64,000 nucleotides of DNA from Pseudomonas laurylsulfativorans (lineage in GTDB: Bacteria > Pseudomonadota > Gammaproteobacteria > Pseudomonadales > Pseudomonadaceae): NCBI RefSeq assembly GCF_002906155.1, contig NZ_MUJK01000009.1:124001-188000 (forward strand), in the 5' to 3' direction. Below, piece after piece: positions 57,467 through 64,000 of this stretch. The position numbers and the translations under genes were made by a program. The notes under the pieces were generated by a model. The model was not told the DNA's origin and made no database searches. It was given only the letters and a program-made list of their open reading frames with translations. The first letter of the stretch is position 1. Each line of letters begins with the position of its first letter.

Positions 57467-57696
57467 CGGGACCTCTTTTGGGGCGGAGCATGCGCAAGAA
57501 ACAAGCGTTGATACCGGGAAAATGCAAAAACCAAACCAAGGCTCCGAAAAGAAGCGCGAAAGGCCTGAAACGGGCGTTTGACGCTCGTTTGCGTGGCGCT
57601 TTGCCAGCTTTCACGGGTAGTTTCGAACCAAAATGGGTTGGAATGTGAGTACGGTGCAAGCAATTGCACCAATATAGTGCGCAAACCTGAACGAGG
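57467..57696. promoter_or_regulatory. ntrB upstream region
   Basis: 230 bases between DUF4124 genes and ntrB. It holds the NtrC box at 57665. No sigma-54 -24/-12 pair fits, so a sigma-70 promoter is more likely. Confidence 0.5.
57653..57681 (-). promoter_or_regulatory. NtrC box upstream of ntrBC
   Basis: TGCACCAATATAGTGCG (57665-57681) matches the 17-base NtrC consensus at about 15 positions. The overlapping GGTGCAA-GCAA-TTGCACC (57653-57670) extends the symmetric region. Confidence 0.65.
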
Positions 57697-58317
57697 TTAG
57701 AAAAGTCGCAGGAAAGGATTTTTTTCTTCGGCGGGCTTGTCGCTGAGCGGGCATTCCGGCCGTTTGCCGTAGTCTTCGAGGGCGCAGGGTTTGATCTGGC
57801 GCTTCTGGGCGAGGGACGTGCGCTGCATATGGAAAGGCTGGCTGGCGGTGCGTTCGACGATGCGCCCCTGTTCGTCGAGGATTTCCACGGACAGGGTATG
57901 GCTGCCCCGATCGATGTTGCTCAACGGGAACACCGGGCTCAGGCCAGGTTCGGCGGTGGGTTGGCCGTCGAGCAGCAGCCGGTAGCGGTGACCGGGTTGC
58001 AGGCCGGGTTCGTTGGTGGCGCTGACGATGACTTCGCCGGCGTTGTTGCGGATGGTCGCGTCCGGCTCCGGCACCAGGATGCGCAGCAGGTCGTAGTGGA
58101 ATACCGGTTGTTCTTCGGGCGTTGTTGCTGCAATCAGGGGCGCGGCCGTGATGGGGCGGGCAGACATTTGATTGCTCTTTGTCAGCGCTACACGCTTGGC
58201 GTTGCCGGATTTGGGCTGGTCGGTGAAACCCCGATTGCCCTGGGCGTCGACATACATGAAGACCTCTGCCGACGCGGGCAGGGCGATCAGGCCGGCGATC
58301 ATTAGCCAGGCCTTCAA
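57697..58317 (-). CDS. DUF4124 protein 2
   Basis: A 206-residue secreted protein with signal peptide MKAWLMIAGLIALPASA and the DUF4124 opening FMYVDAQGNRGFTDQP at residues about 20-40. A second part (residues about 85-160) resembles the beta-sandwich shared with its neighbour: PDATIRNNAGEVIVSA and SHTLSVEILDEQGR. It is a paralogue of the upstream protein, 4-base overlap (ATGA). Such proteins bracket ntr/gln loci in pseudomonads; function unknown. Confidence 0.85.
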   Translation of the reverse strand: MKAWLMIAGLIALPASAEVFMYVDAQGNRGFTDQPKSGNAKRVALTKSNQMSARPITAAPLIAATTPEEQPVFHYDLLRILVPEPDATIRNNAGEVIVSATNEPGLQPGHRYRLLLDGQPTAEPGLSPVFPLSNIDRGSHTLSVEILDEQGRIVERTASQPFHMQRTSLAQKRQIKPCALEDYGKRPECPLSDKPAEEKNPFLRLF

Positions 58318-58829
58318 GGCTTGTGCACCCGCTGTACAGTGAATGTCACCGCAGGGCTCTGCTGCACAACGTTTTCGCCATCGATCACTTGCACGGCGAG
58401 GCGGTGTTCGCCGCGATCGATGTTCACCAGTTGCAGGGTCGGCACGTTGCCTGGCTGGCCGTAGGGTTGGCCGTCCAGCAGCAGGCGCAGCAGGTGGGGA
58501 CCTTGCAGGCGCGGCGTGATCAATACCGTTACGGTGAACGTGCCGTCGTTGGCGCGCAGGGCTTCGCTGGTGGGCAGGCCCGTCAGCTCCAGCACTTCAT
58601 AGGTCGTGTGAGGCTGTTCATTACGAGTGGCTTTAGCCGTGGGTGCGGCTTCGCCGGGAGGCTGGCGTTCGATGCTGTTGAGCGGCGGCAAGTCGACCGG
58701 TTGGGCGCTGACGCCGTCAGGCGGTTGATTGCTGTAAGCGGTGGCACCGTTGGCGTCTGTGTACTTGTAGATCTGCGCCGTGGCGGGCAGGGCGATCAGC
58801 AGCAGGATGAAGAGAAAACCACGACCCAT
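58314..58829 (-). CDS. DUF4124 protein 1
   Basis: A 171-residue secreted protein with signal peptide MGRGFLFILLLIALPATA, then the DUF4124 block IYKYTDANGATAYSNQPP and a beta-sandwich (GTFTVTVLITPRLQGPHLLR, HRLAVQVIDGENVV). Paired with the downstream paralogue by a four-base overlap. Neither has an assigned role. The pair lies between glnA and ntrB but transcription may be separate from both. Confidence 0.85.
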   Translation of the reverse strand: MGRGFLFILLLIALPATAQIYKYTDANGATAYSNQPPDGVSAQPVDLPPLNSIERQPPGEAAPTAKATRNEQPHTTYEVLELTGLPTSEALRANDGTFTVTVLITPRLQGPHLLRLLLDGQPYGQPGNVPTLQLVNIDRGEHRLAVQVIDGENVVQQSPAVTFTVQRVHKP

Positions 58830-58976
58830 GGAATCGACCGGAAGCGAAAATGTTGGGTTGCAGCATAGGTCAGGCTTGGCGGTTATCCCAAGTCGTTAAC
58901 ATTTGGTTTTCTTTTCCGAGATATTCCAAACGCCATAAAACCCACAGGCTCCATCGCCAATCATGGAATTGTGGGC

Positions 58977-59012
58977 AAAAAAAAGGCCTCCCGAGAAGGA
59001 GGCCTCTTTTTG
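58977..59012 (-). terminator. glnA terminator
   Basis: AAAAGGCCTCC / GGAGGCCTCTTTT stem, loop CGAGAA, on the glnA 3' side. Confidence 0.92.
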
Positions 59013-59040
59013 TCACGCCGCGTGCCGCGGCGCTACCGGA

Positions 59041-60447
59041 TTAGCAGCTGTAGTACAGCTCGTATTCCAGTGGGTGTACGAAGGTACGTACCTTGATTTC
59101 TTCTTCGCTTTTCAGGGCGATGTAAGCGTCGATGAAGTCGTCGCTGAAAACGCCGCCTTTGGTCAGGAACGCACGACCTTTGTCCAGCTCTTCCAGGGCT
59201 TCTTTCAGGCTGCCGCAAACTTGTGGGATCTCTTTGGCCTCTTCAGGCGGCAGGTCGTACAGGTTTTTGTCAGCAGCGTCGCCAGGGTGGATCTTGTTCT
59301 GGATGCCGTCCAGGCCAGCCATCAACAGTGCGGCGAAGCACAGGTACGGGTTGGCAGCCGGATCCGGGAAGCGTGCTTCGATACGGCGGGCTTTCGGGCT
59401 CGACACGTAAGGAATACGGATCGAAGCGGAACGGTTGCGAGCCGAGTAGGCCAGCATCACTGGAGCTTCGAAGCCTGGAACCAGACGCTTGTAGGAGTTG
59501 GTGGCCGGGTTGGTGAAGCCGTTCAGGGCCTTACCGTGCTTGATGATGCCGCCGATGAAGTACAGGGCGGTGTCGGACAGGCCGGCATAGCCTTCGCCAG
59601 CGAAGGTGTTCTTGCCATCTTTCCAGATGGACATGTGCACGTGCATACCCGAGCCGTTGTCGCCGTACAGAGGCTTAGGCATGAAGGTCGCGGTGCGGCC
59701 GTAGGCATCGGCTACGTTGTGCACAACGTATTTCAGGGTTTGGGTTTCGTCGGCTTTCTTCACCAGGGTGTTGAACTTGACGCCGATTTCGTTCTGGCCG
59801 GCAGTTGCCACTTCGTGGTGGTGAACTTCGACGGTCAGGCCCATTTCTTCCAGTGCGTTGCACATGGAGGTACGGATTTCGTGGTCGTGGTCGAACGGTG
59901 GAACCGGGAAGTAGCCGCCTTTGACGCCTGGACGGTGGCCTTTGTTGCCGCCTTCCACGTCCTGGTCGGACATCCACGAACCTTGTTCGGAGTAGATCTT
60001 GAACATGGAGCCGGAAATGTCGGACTTGAACTTCACTTGGTCAAAGATGAAGAACTCTGGCTCTGGACCGGCGTATACGGTGTCGCCGATAGCGGTGGCT
60101 TTCAGGTGCTCTTCAGCGCGCTTGGCGATCGCACGTGGGTCGCGGTCGTAGCCTTGCATGCTCGAAGGTTCGATGATGTCGCAGACCAGGATCAGGGTCG
60201 GCTCTTCGGTGAACGGGTCCAGAACAGCGGTGGAGTCGTCCGGCATCAGGATCATGTCGGAGGCTTCGATGCCTTTCCAGCCAGCGATGGAGGAACCGTC
60301 GAACATTTTGCCGACTTCGAAGAAGTCGTCATCCAGCGCATCGCGAGCCGGCATGGTCACGTGGTGCTGAGTGCCTTTGGTGTCCGTGAAGCGCAGATCA
60401 ATCCACTTGACGTCATGATCTTTGATGAGTTGAACCGACTTCGACAT
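59041..60447 (-). CDS. glnA: Glutamine synthetase GlnA, type I
   Basis: Assimilates ammonium into glutamine. A 468-residue beta-type enzyme: N-terminal DVKWIDLRFTDTKGTQHHV, the nucleotide-binding GSGMHVHMSIWKDGKN loop, glutamate-binding NRSASIRIP, and the adenylylation Tyr in KNLYDLPPEEA. The adenylylation site shows control by GlnE. The upstream region has a sigma-54 promoter and an NtrC box. Its terminator closes the gene before the DUF4124 pair. Confidence 0.98.
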   Translation of the reverse strand: MSKSVQLIKDHDVKWIDLRFTDTKGTQHHVTMPARDALDDDFFEVGKMFDGSSIAGWKGIEASDMILMPDDSTAVLDPFTEEPTLILVCDIIEPSSMQGYDRDPRAIAKRAEEHLKATAIGDTVYAGPEPEFFIFDQVKFKSDISGSMFKIYSEQGSWMSDQDVEGGNKGHRPGVKGGYFPVPPFDHDHEIRTSMCNALEEMGLTVEVHHHEVATAGQNEIGVKFNTLVKKADETQTLKYVVHNVADAYGRTATFMPKPLYGDNGSGMHVHMSIWKDGKNTFAGEGYAGLSDTALYFIGGIIKHGKALNGFTNPATNSYKRLVPGFEAPVMLAYSARNRSASIRIPYVSSPKARRIEARFPDPAANPYLCFAALLMAGLDGIQNKIHPGDAADKNLYDLPPEEAKEIPQVCGSLKEALEELDKGRAFLTKGGVFSDDFIDAYIALKSEEEIKVRTFVHPLEYELYYSC

Positions 60448-60543
60448 AGTGTCCTCCGGGTGGCTTCGGGCTAGTAGTGGATGCCCTTAAATGTGGGTGA
60501 TGCCGGCGCGAATACTCTGCCAAGGCAACCTGCCTCACAAGGG

Positions 60544-60560
60544 AGCAAATTGCATGCCAG
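60544..60560 (-). promoter_or_regulatory. Sigma-54 promoter of glnA
   Basis: Read on the minus strand, CTGGCATGCAATTTGCT has GG and GC ten bases apart and TGGCAT/TTGC elements, one base off consensus. Transcription would start near 60533, about 86 bases before the ATG. Confidence 0.85.
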
Positions 60561-60662
60561 TGCCCCAGCATGGGTTTTTTGCCCCAAAAACACGCTTGCG
60601 GGGGTGTTTTGCGCTTTAAAGCAGAAAATCTCGCCCTGTAATGTGGCGTTGGTTTCAATAAA

Positions 60663-60679
60663 TGACCCGTTTTGGTGCG
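60663..60679. promoter_or_regulatory. NtrC-like box upstream of glnA
   Basis: TGACCCGTTTTGGTGCG matches the NtrC consensus at about 13 of 17 positions, with the TTTTGGTGC half perfect. It is about 130 bases upstream of the sigma-54 start. Confidence 0.55.
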
Positions 60680-60727
60680 CGCAAAACCTTCTGCACATTA
60701 ACTGGTTAAACCTTGAGCAATTTCCGC

Positions 60728-60733
60728 TATAAT
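60728..60733 (+). promoter_or_regulatory. -10 element of thiI
   Basis: A perfect TATAAT 43 bases before the thiI start. The -35 region (GTTAAA at 60705) is weak. Confidence 0.5.
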
Positions 60734-60775
60734 CCGCGCCCCCCTTTTTCGGCAGGCCCTGCGCGCGCTGTTTCC

Positions 60776-62230
60776 ATGAAATTAATCGTAAAAGTCTTCC
60801 CCGAGATCACCATCAAGAGCCGCCCGGTACGGATGCGTTTCATCCGCCAATTGGCCAAGAACATCCGTGCCGTGCTCCGCGATCTGGACCCGGCTGTGGT
60901 GGTGAATGGCGTGTGGGACAACCTCGAGCTGGAAACCCGCGTCAGCGACCCCAAGGCGTTGAAGGAGATGGGCGAGCGCCTGAGCTGCATGCCGGGCATC
61001 GCGCATTTCCTGCAGATCGACGAATACCCGCTGGGCGATTTCGACGACATCGTTGAAAAGTGCAAGCAGCACTACGGCGATGCACTGGCCGGCAAGATCT
61101 TTTCGGTGCGCTGCAAGCGCGCCGGCAAGCACCCATTCAGCTCGATAGATATCGAAAAATATGTCGGTAGCCAGTTGCGCCGTCAGTGTGGTGCCGCCGG
61201 GATCGACCTGAAAAAGCCTGAAATCGAAGTCCGGATCGAAGTTCGCGACCAACGGTTGTTCGTGATCCATAGCCAGCACAACGGCATCGGCGGATATCCG
61301 CTGGGCGCCCTGGAGCAGACGCTGGTGCTGATGTCCGGCGGCTTCGATTCCACCGTGGCGGCCTACCAGATCATGCGCCGCGGCCTGATGGCGCATTTCT
61401 GCTTCTTCAATCTGGGCGGACGCGCCCACGAACTGGGCGTCATGGAAGTCGCGCATTTCATCTGGAAGAAGTACGGCAGCTCCCAACGCGTGCTATTTGT
61501 CAGTGTGCCGTTCGAGGAAGTGCTCGGCGAAATTCTCGGCAAAGTCGATAACAGTCATATGGGCGTAGTATTGAAGCGTATGATGTTGCGCGCTTCGTCC
61601 CAAATTGCCGATCGACTGCACATCGAGGCACTGGTTACCGGTGAGGCGATCTCCCAGGTGTCGAGCCAGACCTTGCCGAATCTGTCGGTGATTGATTGCG
61701 TGACCGACAAGCTGGTCCTGCGTCCGCTGATCGCCAGCCACAAACAGGACATCATCGACACGGCCATCGAGATCGGCACCGCCGATTTCGCCCGGCACAT
61801 GCCGGAGTACTGCGGAGTCATCTCGGTCAATCCGAAGACCGCGGCCAAGCGCTACCGCGTCGAGCACGAAGAGAAAGAATTCGACATGGCGGTCCTCGAG
61901 CGTGCGCTCGAAAACGCCAAGCTGGTGCCGATCGATCGTGTGATCGACGAATTGGGCCAGGACTTGCAGATTGAAGAAGTCAGCGAAGCGCTGGCCGGTC
62001 AGATCGTCATCGACATCCGTCACCCGGATGCCGCTGAAGATGACCCGCTGGACCTTGCTGGCATCGAGGTACAAACGATGCCGTTTTATGCAGTGAACGC
62101 TCGTTTCAAGGAACTGGACCCTACTCGCCAGTACCTGCTGTATTGCGACAAAGGCGTGATGAGTCGCCTGCATGCCCACCATTTGCTCAGTGAGGGGCAT
62201 GCCAATGTGCGCGTTTATCGACCGAGCTAA
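60776..62230 (+). CDS. thiI: tRNA 4-thiouridine synthase ThiI
   Basis: Transfers sulfur to U8 of tRNAs and takes part in thiazole synthesis. 484 residues: THUMP domain (about 60-165, RCKRAGKHPFSSIDIEKYVG), PP-loop adenylation site LMSGGFDSTVA, and a C-terminal rhodanese domain with the catalytic Cys in LLYCDKGVMS. The start at 60776 is the family start MKLIVKVFPEITIKS; the frame extends upstream through the promoter. Divergent from glnA. Length matches E. coli ThiI. Confidence 0.96.
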   Translation: MKLIVKVFPEITIKSRPVRMRFIRQLAKNIRAVLRDLDPAVVVNGVWDNLELETRVSDPKALKEMGERLSCMPGIAHFLQIDEYPLGDFDDIVEKCKQHYGDALAGKIFSVRCKRAGKHPFSSIDIEKYVGSQLRRQCGAAGIDLKKPEIEVRIEVRDQRLFVIHSQHNGIGGYPLGALEQTLVLMSGGFDSTVAAYQIMRRGLMAHFCFFNLGGRAHELGVMEVAHFIWKKYGSSQRVLFVSVPFEEVLGEILGKVDNSHMGVVLKRMMLRASSQIADRLHIEALVTGEAISQVSSQTLPNLSVIDCVTDKLVLRPLIASHKQDIIDTAIEIGTADFARHMPEYCGVISVNPKTAAKRYRVEHEEKEFDMAVLERALENAKLVPIDRVIDELGQDLQIEEVSEALAGQIVIDIRHPDAAEDDPLDLAGIEVQTMPFYAVNARFKELDPTRQYLLYCDKGVMSRLHAHHLLSEGHANVRVYRPS

Positions 62231-62369
62231 GTGCCCGGGGCTGTTTGCCTGTGGCCTGCGTCACCGGCCCCCCGATGCCACCGTCAAGCTGTAACGGCTT
62301 TCACGGACGCTACTGTTAATCGCTGCCAAGACTTGTCAGCACACCGAATCCTCTGATCGAGATACACAA

Positions 62370-64000
62370 GTGATCGAAAATCTACGCAACATCGCCATCA
62401 TTGCCCACGTTGACCATGGTAAGACCACCCTGGTAGACAAACTCCTGCGTCAATCCGGCACCCTGGAGCGCAACGAGCTCAACGACGAGCGCGTGATGGA
62501 CTCCAACGACCAGGAAAAAGAGCGCGGTATTACCATTCTGGCGAAAAACACCGCCATCAACTGGAACGGCTACCACATCAACATCGTGGACACCCCGGGC
62601 CACGCCGACTTCGGCGGCGAAGTTGAACGCGTAATGTCGATGGTGGACTCCGTTCTGCTGCTGGTTGACGCTCAAGACGGCCCTATGCCGCAAACCCGTT
62701 TCGTGACCAAGAAGGCTTTCGAAGCCGGCCTGCGTCCAATCGTGTGCATCAACAAGGTTGACCGTCCAGGCGCGCGTCCGGACTGGGTTCTGGACCAGAT
62801 CTTCGACCTGTTCGACAACCTGGGTGCTACCGAAGAACAGCTGGACTTCAAAGTCGTCTACGCCTCGGCCCTGAACGGTATTGCCGGTCTGGACCACACC
62901 GAAATGGCTGAAGACATGACCCCGCTGTACCAGTCGATCGTCGACAACGTACCGGCGCCAGCTGTTGACCGTGACGGTCCGTTCCAGATGCAGATCTCCG
63001 CACTGGACTACAACAGCTTCCTGGGTGTTATCGGTGTTGGCCGTATCGCTCGTGGTCGCGTCAAGCCGAACACCCCGGTTGTCGCTATCGGCGCCGACGG
63101 CAAGAAGCGCAACGGTCGTATCCTGAAGCTGATGGGTCACCACGGTCTGCACCGTGTAGACGTTGAAGAAGCTGCTGCAGGCGACATCGTGTGCATCAGC
63201 GGTATGGACTCGCTGTTCATCTCCGACACCCTGTGCCACCCGGACACGGTCGAAGCGATGAAGCCGCTGACCGTTGACGAGCCAACCGTTTCCATGACCT
63301 TCCAGGTAAACGACTCGCCATTCTGCGGTAAAGAAGGCAAGTTCGTGACTTCCCGTAACATCAAGGAACGTCTGGACAAAGAGCTGCTGTACAACGTTGC
63401 ACTGCGCGTTGAAGAAGGCGACTCGGCTGACAAGTTCAAGGTTTCCGGCCGTGGCGAACTGCACCTCTCGGTACTGATCGAAACCATGCGTCGCGAAGGC
63501 TTCGAAATGGCTGTAGGCCGTCCAGAAGTGATCATCCGTCTGGTTGACGGCGTGAAGCACGAACCGTTCGAAAACGTCACCATCGACCTGCCGGAAGAAT
63601 CCCAGGGCAAGGTGATGGAAGAGATGGGCCTGCGTAAGGGCGACCTGACCAACATGGTGCCGGATGGCAAGGGCCGTGTTCGTCTGGAATACAACATCCC
63701 TGCTCGTGGTCTGATCGGTTTCCGTAACCAGTTCCTGACCCTGACCAACGGTGCTGGCATCCTGACCTCGATCTTCGACCGTTACGACGTGATGAAGTCC
63801 GGCGACATGTCCGGCCGTCAGAACGGCGTTCTGGTTTCGGTTGAAACCGGCAAGGCTCTGACCTACTCCCTGGAAACCCTGCAGGCGCGTGGCAAGCTGT
63901 TCGTAGAACACGGTCAGGAAATCTACAACGGTCAGATCGTTGGTCTGAACAGCCGTGACAACGACCTGGGCGTTAACCCTACCAAGGGCAAGAAGCTCGA
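62370..64000 (+). CDS. typA: Ribosome-associated GTPase TypA/BipA, C-terminus cut off
   Basis: A translational GTPase affecting ribosome assembly and stress growth. The visible 543 codons (of about 605) include G1 AHVDHGKTT, switch region DSNDQEKERGITI, G3 DTPGHADFGGEVE and G4 NKVD, domain II, and part of the C-terminal region (GLIGFRNQFLTLTNGAGILT). The start is GTG at 62370, giving VIENLRNIAII, which matches the family start; ribosome site is weak. The gene continues past the window edge. Confidence 0.97.
   Translation, partial: MIENLRNIAIIAHVDHGKTTLVDKLLRQSGTLERNELNDERVMDSNDQEKERGITILAKNTAINWNGYHINIVDTPGHADFGGEVERVMSMVDSVLLLVDAQDGPMPQTRFVTKKAFEAGLRPIVCINKVDRPGARPDWVLDQIFDLFDNLGATEEQLDFKVVYASALNGIAGLDHTEMAEDMTPLYQSIVDNVPAPAVDRDGPFQMQISALDYNSFLGVIGVGRIARGRVKPNTPVVAIGADGKKRNGRILKLMGHHGLHRVDVEEAAAGDIVCISGMDSLFISDTLCHPDTVEAMKPLTVDEPTVSMTFQVNDSPFCGKEGKFVTSRNIKERLDKELLYNVALRVEEGDSADKFKVSGRGELHLSVLIETMRREGFEMAVGRPEVIIRLVDGVKHEPFENVTIDLPEESQGKVMEEMGLRKGDLTNMVPDGKGRVRLEYNIPARGLIGFRNQFLTLTNGAGILTSIFDRYDVMKSGDMSGRQNGVLVSVETGKALTYSLETLQARGKLFVEHGQEIYNGQIVGLNSRDNDLGVNPTKGKKL

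Noticed and set aside
57467..57652. Possible sigma-54 promoter on the minus strand upstream of ntrB (TGGCAAAGCGCCACGCA)
   Set aside because: The -12 dinucleotide is CG rather than GC at the needed spacing.
62382..63911. 509-codon open frame antisense to typA
   Set aside because: The plus strand encodes an unmistakable TypA; the frame is a mirror effect of codon use.

Overview
The window looks like chromosome of a Pseudomonas of the fluorescens group. It is GC-rich, and almost all of it follows, in reverse orientation, the P. aeruginosa PAO1 gene order I remember from typA (about PA5117) to dctD (about PA5166). This includes tRNA-Phe beside yggX and a tRNA-Thr in its expected place. The intergenic gaps carry ten copies of the paired REP repeats typical of fluorescent pseudomonads. 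Synteny statements are from memory, not from a search.

Layout. 1-2.6 kb: dctD (cut by the window edge), dctB and rmlC on the minus strand. 2.8-14.5 kb: a block foreign to the PAO1 order, with a kinase/aminotransferase fusion, agmatine deiminase, a small protein behind a possible sigma-54 promoter, a TonB-dependent siderophore receptor with a Fur-like box, two DsbA-like oxidoreductases, an OprD-family porin, a tautomerase and an SDR lacking the usual catalytic tyrosine. 14.5-20.1 kb: tRNA-Thr, an FkbM methyltransferase, another methyltransferase and a polar amino-acid ABC transporter. 20.1-22.1 kb: a gabP-type permease behind a good sigma-54 promoter with NtrC-like boxes.

22-36 kb: accessory region next to the 3' side of tRNA-Phe. 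It holds a pair of paralogous unknown proteins, an alpha/beta hydrolase, a DUF1016 nuclease-like protein, the tail of a dead TonB receptor, a lipoprotein and three large RTX proteins (1101, 1017 and 877 aa) with no type I secretion genes in view. Two RTX genes share a 1.3-kb direct repeat of about 98.7% identity. One starts with a NIDO-like domain, the other with seven ~54-residue repeats that could form a beta-propeller.

36-64 kb: conserved core. yggX-mutY-asmA; a PanZ-like regulator; an OFA transporter; hisB-hisH-DUF2164-hisA-hisF; a solute-binding protein; gpmI-envC-ctpA-yibQ; rhodanese-grxC-secB; trmL facing a small membrane protein with overlapping start codons; the nitrogen module ntrB-ntrC and glnA with visible NtrC and sigma-54 sites; two DUF4124 proteins; thiI; and typA, which runs off the edge.

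The clearest regulatory theme is nitrogen control: glnA, ntrBC and gabP all have NtrC-type boxes, and glnA and gabP have sigma-54 promoters. The least explained content is the RTX cluster, the paralogous pair at 22.1-23.0 kb and several strong intergenic inverted repeats.
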